A stretch of DNA of 64,000 bases from Aureimonas sp. OT7 (GCF_014844055.1 NZ_CP062167.1:4001001-4065000); one strand, 5' to 3'. Counted from the stretch's first letter, positions 25,579-34,132 are shown. Notes: generated by a model from the sequence alone, not told the origin. A program made the numbers and translations.

Positions 25579-26361
25579 CTATTGCGTGCCCGCTTCCTCG
25601 ATCCGGCAGACTATGGATTGGGGGTACTGGCAGGCGTCTCCCTGTGCGGTAAAGGATACCCTGTCGACTTCCATGACCTTGCGCCCCTCATCCTGGAAGG
25701 CGCCCATCCACCCCGTCAGCGTGTCGCTTCCCCAGAGTGCGAGATAGATCTTCTGGGCATTCTGCGGCAGCTTTGCTGGGTCATCCGCGGTGTGGACGAG
25801 CTCGCCATTGATGAACCAGCGGATACGCTCGGGCTCCCAGATGAAGGCATAGTCATTGAAGGCGCTGTCCGCGCCGCCGGCTACATCCACCAGTTTCTCG
25901 TTGTTGCCGACGCCATCGACATACTGGTTGAGCTGGACCTGCGAGGGATCCTTGCCGAGAAACTCGAAGTCGATCTCGTCGTGGGGCTTGCCGTGCGTCG
26001 GGCCGATATAGGTGAACAGCGACGAGTTGAGGCCGGAGCCGGCAACCGGCTTCATGCGAACTTCATAGGCGCCGTACTTGAATTCACCGCGGGTCTGGAT
26101 TTCTCCGCAGGCGTAATCCCTGTCGCCGGCCCGGCGCTGCTCGAAGGCGAGCCGCAACGTGCCGTTTGAAATGCCAACCTGGCGTTTGGACCACGTACAA
26201 TTCTGGTGATCGCCGTTGGCCCAGCCGTCGGAAACATACCAGCGCTTCAGGTCCAGCCGGTCGAAATCCTCCACGAAGGAGGCACCGTTGCCGTCCGCCC
26301 CGGCCGCCAGAGCGGCAGTCGGAGCGGCGAAGATCAATGCTGCGAGCGTCAGGATGCGCAT
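25579..26361 (-). CDS. exoK: ExoK: exported endo-beta-1,3-1,4-glucanase, GH16 family
   Basis: A 260-residue secreted enzyme with a signal peptide cleaved near ALA-AG. The GH16 catalytic motif is intact: Glu129 (nucleophile), Asp131 and Glu133 (acid/base) in DEIDFEFLG. The WVYSDGW-like segment RWYVSDGWANG and the LNQYV and WEPERIRWFINGE strands are typical. ExoK trims nascent succinoglycan to lower molecular weight forms. The ATG at 26361 has AAGGAG 8 nt upstream; an ATG 11 codons earlier is less likely. Confidence 0.93.
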   Translation of the reverse strand: MRILTLAALIFAAPTAALAAGADGNGASFVEDFDRLDLKRWYVSDGWANGDHQNCTWSKRQVGISNGTLRLAFEQRRAGDRDYACGEIQTRGEFKYGAYEVRMKPVAGSGLNSSLFTYIGPTHGKPHDEIDFEFLGKDPSQVQLNQYVDGVGNNEKLVDVAGGADSAFNDYAFIWEPERIRWFINGELVHTADDPAKLPQNAQKIYLALWGSDTLTGWMGAFQDEGRKVMEVDRVSFTAQGDACQYPQSIVCRIEEAGTQ

Positions 26362-26651
26362 AGCGCAGGCTCCTTGTCTGGCAGGAACGCTCACCCCTCC
26401 CCGGTCGGGCCGACCGCTCCGACGGCAAATCCCATGCCGTGGAAATATGCGGGGTAGGCCTTTCCCTCGGGCGTGCCTGCTGCCTCGTCAAGATGCAGCC
26501 GCGAGCTGTCCTCGGCCTGCGGATTCGTATCGAAAGACTGCGCCTTGTGGTTTATGTGCGTTTTCATCACGCCACCTTATCGTTTGCAGTCCGCCGTCCG
26601 TCCGTGCAGGCAAAAATCGCTCGCCATGCTGCGGCGCGGCGGACATCACTC

Positions 26652-26689
26652 GCCCGCGAATGCGGGCAGATTGTGACAGGAGCTGTCAC
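26652..26689. promoter_or_regulatory. Two tandem perfect hairpins/palindromes before exoW
   Basis: GCCCGC-GAAT-GCGGGC (26652-26667) is followed 5 nt later by GTGACAG-GAG-CTGTCAC (26673-26689), both perfect. The second resembles a dimer-binding palindrome (TGTGACA...TGTCACG) but its spacing does not fit a CRP site. Neither has a downstream T-run. They may be operators for the exoW transcript or for exoK on the other strand. Confidence 0.45.
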
Positions 26690-26790
26690 GGCGAAGCGTC
26701 GTGCGGTGCGGAAGATCGTTATATTCTCGGGCGGATGCAACCCTTGATTTCGCCGACATTGCCATCCGGGACCAGGCCTGCGACAGTTTG

Positions 26791-26803
26791 GTGCGCTGCA
26801 ACA
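26791..26803 (+). promoter_or_regulatory. Shared exo-region motif, copy B (upstream of exoW)
   Basis: GTGCGCTGCAACA matches the consensus at 12 of 13 positions and ends 35 bp before the exoW GTG. The orientation relative to the gene is the same as in copy C before exoY. Confidence 0.45.
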
Positions 26804-26838
26804 CAAGCCGGCGAAGATTAGCATGGAAAGGGTTGGAC

Positions 26839-27801
26839 GTGCCATCGGTAACCGTCGTCATACCGTTCTACCAGAAACAGACGGGCATCCTGTCCCGGGC
26901 TCTCGATTCCGTTTTCGGGCAGTCCGGCGTCCTGCCGTCCGTGATCGTCGTGGACGACGCCTCGCCCGTTCCGGCCGAGCCCGAAATCCTCAGCCGGGTG
27001 CCATCGGAGCAGGCGCGGGTGACACTGGTGCGACAAGCCAATGCCGGGCCCGGCGGCGCACGCAACACCGGCCTGGACCGGGTTCCGGACGATACTACCC
27101 ATGTCGCATTCCTCGATTCGGACGATGTCTGGCATTCCGGGCATCTCGCAGCCGCACTCGACGCCATGGACCGGTTCGAGGCTGATTGCTGCTTCGCCAC
27201 CATCGCCGGTGGAGAGGGCTTCGATTATCATTCGACGGTCGACGCCCTGGAGGGCAAGCCCGGTTTCACCGCCCTGTCGCATGAACCGCTGACGCTTGCT
27301 GCGGATGGGCTTGCCTCACGCATGCTGGAAGACTGGTCCTACCTGCATCTGTCCTGCATGGTCATGACCCCGCTTGTGTTTCGCACCGTCCGGTTCGATC
27401 CGGAGTTGAGACTGGCCGCCGAAGATATCCTCTTCATGAACGAAAGCGTCTCGATGGCGCGGCGCACCATACTGTCGGGACATTCGGGTGCCATCAGAGG
27501 CGAGGGCGCGAACATTTTCCACGGGATCACGAACACCGCGCCGTCGTACCTGGCGCAGCAGTACAACACCGTGCGCGCATTGAAGCTCCTGTCCCGGCGC
27601 GCCACGGCCGACGATGCCGGCTCGGCAGCCCTGGCCGAACGCTCGGAACGGGCGCGCCGCGAGGCCTTGTGGGGACAGGTCGCGCGATCGAGACGCGGAA
27701 AGGCGCCGCAGCTTGGGCTCCTGGCACGCTGGGCCCGGACCGACCCCGCCATCCTGCGCAGCGCCGCCCGGCTTTGCCTTTCGAAATTCCGCAAGCAGTG
27801 A
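26839..27801 (+). CDS. exoW: ExoW-like family 2 glycosyltransferase
   Basis: A 320-residue GT2 enzyme from GTG 26839 (GGAAAGGG 6 nt upstream; ATG 26823 is out of frame). It begins SVTVVIPFYQKQTGILSRALDSV and has VVDDASPVPAEPE, NAGPGGARNTGLD, the FLDSDDVWH DxD and an AAEDILF acidic motif, matching ExoW, which adds the seventh sugar's beta-1,3 glucose. In S. meliloti exoW sits between exoT and exoV in one operon; here both flanks are empty and exoU follows 10 bp after the stop on the other strand. Confidence 0.86.
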   Translation: MPSVTVVIPFYQKQTGILSRALDSVFGQSGVLPSVIVVDDASPVPAEPEILSRVPSEQARVTLVRQANAGPGGARNTGLDRVPDDTTHVAFLDSDDVWHSGHLAAALDAMDRFEADCCFATIAGGEGFDYHSTVDALEGKPGFTALSHEPLTLAADGLASRMLEDWSYLHLSCMVMTPLVFRTVRFDPELRLAAEDILFMNESVSMARRTILSGHSGAIRGEGANIFHGITNTAPSYLAQQYNTVRALKLLSRRATADDAGSAALAERSERARREALWGQVARSRRGKAPQLGLLARWARTDPAILRSAARLCLSKFRKQ

Positions 27802-27811
27802 CCGACGGTCG

Positions 27812-28810
27812 TCAGCCGACGCGCCATCCCTCGGATAGCTGTCTGTGGCGCGGCAGTTCGGCGGGGCGACGGTCCAGGCGGCGAAGAAGCGTTTCCAGCT
27901 TGTCCGAGGCGATTCCGGAGGCGATGCCCGGCAGTGTCCTGGGCCGGGAAAGACCGGCAATTCCCGCCCGCACGAGGCCATCCGCGGCCTTTTCGTCGAG
28001 GAACCGTCGAAGCTCGTAGCGCTTGCGGATATGGCCGGCATGACGCTCGAGGGCACCGCGTACATCCGGGTCCATCGGCAGGGCAAGCAACGCAAGATCG
28101 GCCTGCCACAGAAGCCGAAGATCCTCCGTCCGATGCCGACCGCTCAGCGAATCGGCCCGCACGACCGCAGCGTAGCCGCAATGATGGACCACCTTGTACC
28201 GAGCCCCGGCCAGCAGCGCCCGCACATAGAACTCGTAATCTTCACCGAGGCGCAATTGCTCCCGGTAGCGCAGCCCATGGGCCTCCAGGAAGCTTCGCCG
28301 CATGACCGGCTTGAGGAAGCCGATTTCCCCGCGAGAGCGGCCGCGGCGGGATATGTTGCCGTCGATGAACCCGGCCGCACCGAGGGTGCTTGCCGGGCGC
28401 TTGTCGGCCGTGATCGTGGGCAAGGGATCGAGGGCGCGGTCCGCCGGCACGAACAGGATGTCGTCGGCGGCAAAATCCCACTCGTCTTCGGCAAGAAGGG
28501 CATCGAAGCGGCCCGGCAACAGGAAATCATCCGCATCCAGAACTGCGATCAACGGCGAGGATGAGGCATCTACCGCCCTGTTGCGGGCTGCGGCCGGCCC
28601 GGCATTAACGGGCTGCACAAGCACGGTCAGCCGGTTGGACCCGTCATCCGCCGCACGCGCAACGGCGGCCGTATCGTCCGACGACGCGTCGTCGACAACG
28701 ATGACTTCTGCGACGTTCTGGTCTGCCAATGCCGAGATTATGGCCCGGGTGATTGTCGCGGAAGCGTTCATCGCAGCGATAATCACTGCGACCTTCAACT
28801 TGTGATCCAT
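27812..28810 (-). CDS. exoU: ExoU-like family 2 glycosyltransferase
   Basis: A 332-residue GT2 enzyme: VAVIIAAMNASATITRAI, VVDDASSDDT, NAGPAAARNRA, DxD in AVLDADDFLLPGRF and the LGEDYEFYVRALL motif. Family features and position next to exoW and exoX fit ExoU, a glucosyltransferase for a late sugar of the repeat. The ATG at 28808-28810 has only a weak GGAA upstream. It converges with exoW, leaving no space for the exoV pyruvyltransferase found there in S. meliloti. Confidence 0.84.
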   Translation of the reverse strand: MDHKLKVAVIIAAMNASATITRAIISALADQNVAEVIVVDDASSDDTAAVARAADDGSNRLTVLVQPVNAGPAAARNRAVDASSSPLIAVLDADDFLLPGRFDALLAEDEWDFAADDILFVPADRALDPLPTITADKRPASTLGAAGFIDGNISRRGRSRGEIGFLKPVMRRSFLEAHGLRYREQLRLGEDYEFYVRALLAGARYKVVHHCGYAAVVRADSLSGRHRTEDLRLLWQADLALLALPMDPDVRGALERHAGHIRKRYELRRFLDEKAADGLVRAGIAGLSRPRTLPGIASGIASDKLETLLRRLDRRPAELPRHRQLSEGWRVG

Positions 28811-28912
28811 AAACGGATTCCGCCTTCAGCTTTTCCGATCGTGTTCGACCAAAAGGCTGACCCGGAAACGTGGCGACTTCAAGTACCCTTGCCGACCAGG
28901 CGCACGCGGCAA

Positions 28913-29170
28913 TCAGAAATGATTGTGAAAGACGTCGGACCTGACCTTATGGGCGTCGGCCTGCGGATCGAGACGGTGCCCGTCCTTGGCGACGTTGCCT
29001 GACCGCCATACAAGGAACAATACGCCTACGAAGTAACCAACCTGGATGATGAGCGCGCAAACAAGCGTCTGAACCAGCGCCGTCCATGCAGAGCCCGTCA
29101 ACCAGTACATCGCGATGGCGAAGGCCGAAAGAGCCAGCAACATGCCACGTAGAAATAGAACGAACGACAT
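28913..29170 (-). CDS. exoX: ExoX/SyrA-type small exopolysaccharide-production repressor
   Basis: An 85-residue protein with two hydrophobic helices (residues about 2-24 and 30-55) and the conserved block LVCALIIQVGYFVGVLFLVWR followed by a polar tail. ExoX-type proteins sit in the inner membrane and lower exopolysaccharide output in a dosage balance with ExoY, probably by acting on the priming transferase. Position next to and divergent from exoY is as in S. meliloti. Confidence 0.85.
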   Translation of the reverse strand: MSFVLFLRGMLLALSAFAIAMYWLTGSAWTALVQTLVCALIIQVGYFVGVLFLVWRSGNVAKDGHRLDPQADAHKVRSDVFHNHF

Positions 29171-29788
29171 GATTAGAATACCATCATCGTGGCGAAGAAC
29201 GATGCAGGTTCAACATTTGCGCCGCTTTCCTTGGGCCGGTAAGGCCCTGGCTGCTCCCGGCAGCGCGGCTGTCTTTCCTCAACAGCGGTCTTCTAAGGTT
29301 AGTAAAGAAACACAAGTTTTATCTCAATATGCTCCATCCGTAAGGCCAAACGCGCCATAGATCAATATGGATGCGCCCTCATAATCAATTTTCGGTAGCA
29401 TTTTTTTCGCAGCGCACGCTAACCGATTTAATATGCAGTCATTCGCATTCGTGATCGTTGCGTGAGAGTCATGTATCGCTCCTCGCCATCGAAGTATTTT
29501 TCTAGAATATACTTACACTGCGTTTACACATGGAATTCAGTTTTGATACGTGACAAAAAAATGTCAAATTCATCGGCCTATACGGTGCGCCTTGACTGAT
29601 TTTTAGCCATTCCAACAGAGGCGAAACGGTTGTTTCAACTGCCCGGACGCCCTCGCGGGCCACTGTGAACGCCAATAAAATTATGGTCTTCCTGAAAAAT
29701 TCGATAGAAAGCGCGAAAGTCTGGTTGCACTGCAACATGTTTCGCGTATGCTTCCGGTGTTCGTCATCCTCGGTTCGGAGTTTGCAAC
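29171..29788. other. 618-bp AT-rich divergent regulatory region between exoX and exoY
   Basis: No gene is seen. The DNA is clearly more AT-rich than its surroundings, especially 29290-29590. It holds a perfect repeat TGACA-N6-TGTCA (29551-29566) and motif copy C (29725-29737), and a TTGCAACATG at the exoY start repeats half of that motif. In rhizobia the exoX-exoY interval is a long control region for exopolysaccharide; AT-rich DNA there suits regulators of the MucR/H-NS-like kind, an inference only. Confidence 0.6.
29725..29737 (+). promoter_or_regulatory. Shared exo-region motif, copy C (upstream of exoY), palindromic
   Basis: TTGCACTGCAACA sits in the palindrome GTTGC-ACT-GCAAC (29724-29736), the most symmetric copy of the set. 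It ends 51 bp before the exoY ATG. Symmetry suggests a dimeric DNA-binding protein. Confidence 0.55.
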
Positions 29789-30472
29789 ATGCGAACGGCT
29801 GATAGGCTCCTTAGCAAGCCCGCACGTCTTTTTGCGCGGTCGGAGGGGCAGACACCGCCGATCGGCGGGGTTATCAAGCGCACATTCGATCTTACCGCTG
29901 CAATCATCGCGCTCATCCTGCTTGCGCCCCTGTTCCTGATGATCGGGGCGCTCGTGAAGGCGAGCGACGGGGGAAGCATTCTCTACGGTCACAAGCGGAT
30001 CGGCCGAAACGGCGAAACCTTCCGGTGCCTGAAGTTCCGCACCATGGTCGAGGACGGCGACGAGGTGCTGCAGCGGCATCTTCGCGCCGATCCCCAGGCG
30101 CTGGAAGAGTGGACGGCGACGCGCAAGCTGCAGAACGACCCGCGCGTAACGCGTGTCGGACAGGTCCTGCGCAAGCTCAGCCTGGACGAGCTGCCGCAGA
30201 TCCTGAACATCGTGCGCGGCGAAATGTCGGTTGTCGGTCCGCGGCCTGTCGTATCCGAAGAGCTCGATTACTATGGCCCGGCGGCGGAGTTCTACCTTGC
30301 GTCCCGGCCCGGGCTGACTGGCCTCTGGCAGGTCAGCGGCCGCAACGACGTGTCCTACGCCGCACGTGTGGCCTTCGACACGCATTACGTTCAGAACTGG
30401 TCCCTTGCGACCGATCTGGCAATCATCATCAAGACGGTTCCGGCCGTCGTTGCCTCGCGCGGCAGCTACTGA
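29789..30472 (+). CDS. exoY: ExoY: undecaprenyl-phosphate galactose phosphotransferase (priming enzyme)
   Basis: A 227-residue member of the bacterial sugar transferase family. A hydrophobic segment (about 32-54) anchors it in the inner membrane. Signature blocks are FRCLKFRTM, VTRVGQVLRKLSLDELPQ, LNIVRGEMSVVGPRPV and the C-terminal GLTGLWQVSGRNDVSY. It transfers galactose-1-phosphate to the lipid carrier, the first step of the octasaccharide. GGAG lies 8 nt before the ATG. It leads the exoY-exoF-exoQ group; the exoX repressor is divergent. Confidence 0.94.
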   Translation: MRTADRLLSKPARLFARSEGQTPPIGGVIKRTFDLTAAIIALILLAPLFLMIGALVKASDGGSILYGHKRIGRNGETFRCLKFRTMVEDGDEVLQRHLRADPQALEEWTATRKLQNDPRVTRVGQVLRKLSLDELPQILNIVRGEMSVVGPRPVVSEELDYYGPAAEFYLASRPGLTGLWQVSGRNDVSYAARVAFDTHYVQNWSLATDLAIIIKTVPAVVASRGSY

Positions 30473-30533
30473 CCGCGCCACGCGCGGCATCGGCCGGCCT
30501 GCCAACGGGCATGCGCCGGCACTGGAGGCTTTC

Positions 30534-31781
30534 TTGACGCTCCGTCCCTCATTCTTCCGCCTTGCCGGCGCGCTGGTCGTTGCCGGCTTCTGCTTTCCGG
30601 GCAGCGCCCAGGACAGCGGCGACGGCTACAAGCTCGGCGCCATGGACAAGCTGCGCATCCGCGTCGTCGAATGGCAGAGCGCGGAGGGTGCGGTCCGCGA
30701 CTGGAGCGCCCTCGGCGGCGACTACCTTGTCGGTCCGGACGGATCGATCTCCCTGCCCTTCATCGGCCAGATCGAGGCCGCAGGCCGAACCCCGGCCGAA
30801 ATCGCAACCGTGATCGGCGAAGACCTCCAGCAGACATTGGGCCTGATGGACCGGCCGAACGCATCGGTGGAACTGGCCGAGTTCCGCCCGGTCTTCGTGG
30901 CCGGCGACGCGCAGAATCCCGGCCGCTACCCATACGATCCCGATCTGACGGTCCTGAAGGCCGTCAGCATCGCCGGCGGCCTGCGCCGCGCCACCGACAG
31001 CAATATGCGCCTCGAACGCGACGTCATCCGCGCCACGGGCGAGCATGACGTGGTCGAGGCGAACCGGAACCGATTGATCGTCAAGCGCGCACGCCTGGAG
31101 GCGGAAGCGGCCAGCCGCACCGACTTCGATGCGCCCACCGAACTGAAGAGCCTGCCGGACTTCGCGTCCATGATCTCCGACGAGACGGCGATCATGGAAA
31201 CGCGGCGCAAGCGGCTGGATCTGCAGCTCGAGGCGCTGGACGACCTGAAGCAGCTTCTGGCCAATGAAGTCGAGGCCCTGGAAAAGAAGATCGTGGCGCA
31301 GAACCGCCAGATAGAGCTGACCCGCAAGGAGCTCAGCGGCATCGGCGACCTGTCCAATCAGGGCCTCGTGGTCAACTCGCGCCTCCTGGCCGTCGAGCGG
31401 ACGATGGCGGACCTGGAAACGCGCCTGCTCGACTACGAGACGGCGTTGCTGCAGGCGCGCCAGGAAATCACCAAGGCGCAGCAATCGGCAACCGACCTGG
31501 AAAACGACCGCGCCGCGGAAATCGCCCGCGAACGCCAGCAGGTCGAAGCCGACATCCGCGCCGCCGACCTGCAGCTCGCCACCAACCAGAACCTGGTGTC
31601 CGAGGCGATGGCGCAGGCCCCCGTCGCCAATGTCGGCCTGTTCAACGAGAATGTCCGGATCGATTACAAGATCGTCCGTACGGTCGAAGGCGAACCGCGC
31701 GAAATCGCGGCGGAAGAGAACACGCCCGTGCTGCCGGGCGACGTGGTCAAGGTCGCGCTTGCGGCGATCCCCGTGAACTGA
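30534..31781 (+). CDS. exoF: ExoF: polysaccharide export protein (Wza-type, OPX) with coiled coil
   Basis: The product is 415 residues from TTG 30534, chosen because GGAGG (30524-30528) lies 5 nt upstream; S. meliloti ExoF is of similar size. A signal peptide (LAGALVVAGFCFPGSAQD) is followed by a polysaccharide export domain (DKLRIRVVEW, GDYLVGPDGSISLPFIGQIEAAG), a SLBB-type stretch (VFVAGDAQNPGRYPY), a long coiled coil (about residues 160-345) and a second SLBB-type end (VLPGDVVKVAL). It forms the periplasmic/outer-membrane exit for the polymer with ExoP. Confidence 0.9.
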   Translation: MTLRPSFFRLAGALVVAGFCFPGSAQDSGDGYKLGAMDKLRIRVVEWQSAEGAVRDWSALGGDYLVGPDGSISLPFIGQIEAAGRTPAEIATVIGEDLQQTLGLMDRPNASVELAEFRPVFVAGDAQNPGRYPYDPDLTVLKAVSIAGGLRRATDSNMRLERDVIRATGEHDVVEANRNRLIVKRARLEAEAASRTDFDAPTELKSLPDFASMISDETAIMETRRKRLDLQLEALDDLKQLLANEVEALEKKIVAQNRQIELTRKELSGIGDLSNQGLVVNSRLLAVERTMADLETRLLDYETALLQARQEITKAQQSATDLENDRAAEIARERQQVEADIRAADLQLATNQNLVSEAMAQAPVANVGLFNENVRIDYKIVRTVEGEPREIAAEENTPVLPGDVVKVALAAIPVN

Positions 31782-31791
31782 CGGCAACGCC

Positions 31792-33090
31792 ATGCGCATT
31801 GCCAGGGCATGGCTGATCGACCCGGAGCATAACCGCCTCTACGGCGTCGCCGCGATGACGCTGTCGGTCTTCGTGTTCGCCTACTCGACCATTTTCGGGC
31901 CGGTTTCGATCCTGGCCTATTATGCCTTATGGCTGCCGCTGATCTTCGTGGACTATCGCAAGGTCCTGGGCTCCGTCGTCCTGGCGCCGTGGATCGTGGC
32001 CTTCGTGGCCGTCGCGCTGCTGTCCACCTTCTGGTCCGATGCCTTCTCCACCACGGCGCGCGCCAGCATCCAGTTCGCGACGCACGCCCTGTGCGCCCTG
32101 ATCGCCGTCAATACGCTTTCCGTCCGCACCCTGACGCGCGGCGTCGTCATCGGCGTCGTGCTGGTGCTGGTCTATTCGTTCCTGTTCGGCCACTACAGCT
32201 ACGACGCGCTCGACGGAACCTACAGCTTCGTGGGCTCCTTCTCGTCCAAGAACCAGCTGGGCCTCTATGCCTCGCTCGGCGTCTATTTCGGCCTCGCGGC
32301 CGTGTTCATTCTGGGAGAACGGGGCCTCTGGCGCATCGGATGCCTCGCATGCGTCCTGCTTTCGGCCTATGGAATGGTCGCTTCGCAGTCCGCGACATCC
32401 ATCCTCGCAACGGCCGCCACGATCCTGGTAACCTTCGGCCTGCGTATTCTGCTGGCCTTTCGCCCCCGTCACCGCCGGGTCATCCTGATCGTCGCCATCC
32501 TTGCCGTCGCGGCGCTCGTCCCGGTCCTGGCCGGAGCAGGGCTTGCCGACGCCGTGCTGGGGATATTCGGCAAGGATTCCACCCTGACGGGCCGAACCTA
32601 TCTCTGGGCGCAAGGCATTGCGGCCGGCAACGAGAACCCTTTGGGGGGCACGGGCTACTACGCCTACTGGGTCCAGGGATTTCCGGAGGCGGAACGCCTC
32701 TGGTACGAGTTCTACATCGCCACACGCACCGGCTTCCATTTCCACAACACCTATATCGAGCTGTATGTGGAACTCGGTTTCATCGGCCTTCTGGTCATGA
32801 CGTTCTTCCTGTACCGGACGCTGTTCGGGCATCTGGCGGCACTGACGCGGGATGCCCGCAATCCCTCCGCGCACCTGATGTTCGGGCTCGTCACGATGTT
32901 CGCGATCCGCTCCTTCGTGGAGATCGACATCATCACGCCCTATACGGTCGGCGCGTTCCTCATGTTCTATGCCGCCGGGCTTCTGGTGAAACGGCGGCGC
33001 GCTTCTGCGGCCGCTCCAGTTGCGGTGGCCATGACGGCACGGCGCGGCCCGCATTCAGCAGATACAGAAGCGGCGACACCCGCCCGATGA
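31792..33090 (+). CDS. exoQ: ExoQ: exopolysaccharide polymerase (Wzy/O-antigen ligase family)
   Basis: A 432-residue protein with about ten hydrophobic helices and the family motif FHNTYIELYVELGFIG near residue 318, in the large periplasmic loop of Wzy-type enzymes; SKNQLGLYASLG is another conserved site. ExoQ joins octasaccharide repeats into high molecular weight polymer. It follows exoF by 10 bp. Its last 131 bp overlap, in antisense, the end of the acyltransferase gene; the C-terminal 40 residues are Ala/Arg-rich and probably dispensable. Confidence 0.9.
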   Translation: MRIARAWLIDPEHNRLYGVAAMTLSVFVFAYSTIFGPVSILAYYALWLPLIFVDYRKVLGSVVLAPWIVAFVAVALLSTFWSDAFSTTARASIQFATHALCALIAVNTLSVRTLTRGVVIGVVLVLVYSFLFGHYSYDALDGTYSFVGSFSSKNQLGLYASLGVYFGLAAVFILGERGLWRIGCLACVLLSAYGMVASQSATSILATAATILVTFGLRILLAFRPRHRRVILIVAILAVAALVPVLAGAGLADAVLGIFGKDSTLTGRTYLWAQGIAAGNENPLGGTGYYAYWVQGFPEAERLWYEFYIATRTGFHFHNTYIELYVELGFIGLLVMTFFLYRTLFGHLAALTRDARNPSAHLMFGLVTMFAIRSFVEIDIITPYTVGAFLMFYAAGLLVKRRRASAAAPVAVAMTARRGPHSADTEAATPAR

Positions 33091-34132
33091 TCTGCAGCGC
33101 GACGACCGAGGTCGCCAGCGCCGCGAAGGGCAGCCCGAAAAACGTGATCGGGAAGAGGTCCGACCCGTAGTTGCCGAAAGCCCGCCGCAGCAGAATCTGC
33201 CCATAGTCGAACAGGATGGCGTGGCTGCAGAAGGCGAAGAAGACATAAGGCTCCAGTTCGCGGCACAGCTTGCCGAACCGCAGCGTGGCCAGAAGGCCTG
33301 TCAGGCGCCAGATCGCGGCAGCCATGGAGAACCGGAGTGCGATGTCGAGCGCGGTCGACGCATCTTCGCTCCAGCTGACGATCGAGCCCTGGTTCATGCG
33401 GACGACCAGGAAAACGGCGACGATCGGCAGCAGCGCCAGCGACAGCGGAGCAGCGATCCTGTCGAGGTCGTCGCGTGCCAGCCCCCTCTCCCGCAGCCAG
33501 AGCCCGGCTGCAAAGAACAGCATCAGGGGCGGCCTCTGCAGCAGATGGAGCGGTTCGCCGAAGAACGCGAAGAGAAGCAGGGCGCCCGCCGTCGCCAGAG
33601 GCGCCCGCCGCAGGCCCGCCAGAAGGATCGGCGTGAACAGGCAGCAGACAAACAGATCGCGCAGGAACCACAGCGGTACGACCATCGGCCATTCCGTTAT
33701 GGCCAGGAAGGCGTTGGCGAGGCCCATGGCATCGAGCGCCGGAAGCTTGTCCCATTTGCCGGACAAGAGGCCGTAACCCACGATGCAGGCCAGCATGACC
33801 GCATTCCAGGCGACAAGCGGCACCAGCAGCGTCTGCGCCTTGGACCGGTACAGCCGCAATGGGCCTATCTTGGCGATGGTGCTGACGATGAGATAGCCGG
33901 AAACGATGCTGAGCAGCGCGACGGAACTCAGCCCCATGACGCGCGTCAGCAGAAAATAGACGATATCGAACACACCTTCCGCCGGGCGGGCATTCACGTT
34001 ATCCGCGACACCGGGCTGAACGTGCACGAACATCATCATGAAGATGCAGACGGTCCGGCCTATGCGGATGCGGTCTGAATCCTGCGGGTCCAGGCGCACT
34101 GCGCCCGATGCGTGTGTTGCCGGGAACGCCAT
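32960..34132 (-). CDS. exoZ: ExoZ-like membrane acyltransferase (acyltransferase family 3)
   Basis: A 390-residue protein with about ten hydrophobic helices and the family start RIRIGRTVCIFMMMFVHVQPG, where the Arg and His belong to the catalytic core of acyltransferase-3 enzymes. In S. meliloti ExoZ (next to exoQ) adds acetyl and ExoH adds succinyl to succinoglycan. Position beside exoQ favours ExoZ; sequence cannot fully exclude an ExoH role. GGAGGG lies about 9 nt before the ATG at 34130-34132. It converges with exoQ with a 131-bp overlap. Confidence 0.8.
   Translation of the reverse strand: MAFPATHASGAVRLDPQDSDRIRIGRTVCIFMMMFVHVQPGVADNVNARPAEGVFDIVYFLLTRVMGLSSVALLSIVSGYLIVSTIAKIGPLRLYRSKAQTLLVPLVAWNAVMLACIVGYGLLSGKWDKLPALDAMGLANAFLAITEWPMVVPLWFLRDLFVCCLFTPILLAGLRRAPLATAGALLLFAFFGEPLHLLQRPPLMLFFAAGLWLRERGLARDDLDRIAAPLSLALLPIVAVFLVVRMNQGSIVSWSEDASTALDIALRFSMAAAIWRLTGLLATLRFGKLCRELEPYVFFAFCSHAILFDYGQILLRRAFGNYGSDLFPITFFGLPFAALATSVVALQIIGRVSPLLYLLNAGRAVPSWPPQLERPQKRAAVSPEARRHRT

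Larger units (their letters stand above)
26362..26838. other. 477-bp divergent gap between exoK and exoW (position of exoH-exoI-exoT in S. meliloti)
   Basis: No convincing reading frame is present and I see no remnant of a flippase or acyltransferase. The right half holds two adjacent perfect hairpins (26652-26689), a TATATT (26720-26725) and motif copy B (26791-26803). The left half probably contains the exoK promoter, though no clear -35/-10 pair stands out. Confidence 0.6.

Noticed and set aside
26673..26689. GTGACAG-GAG-CTGTCAC as a CRP site
   Set aside because: The TGTGA and TCAC halves are 9 nt apart, not the 6 nt of CRP sites.
32960..34132. Calling the acyltransferase ExoH
   Set aside because: Sequence alone does not separate ExoH from ExoZ, and the position beside exoQ matches exoZ.
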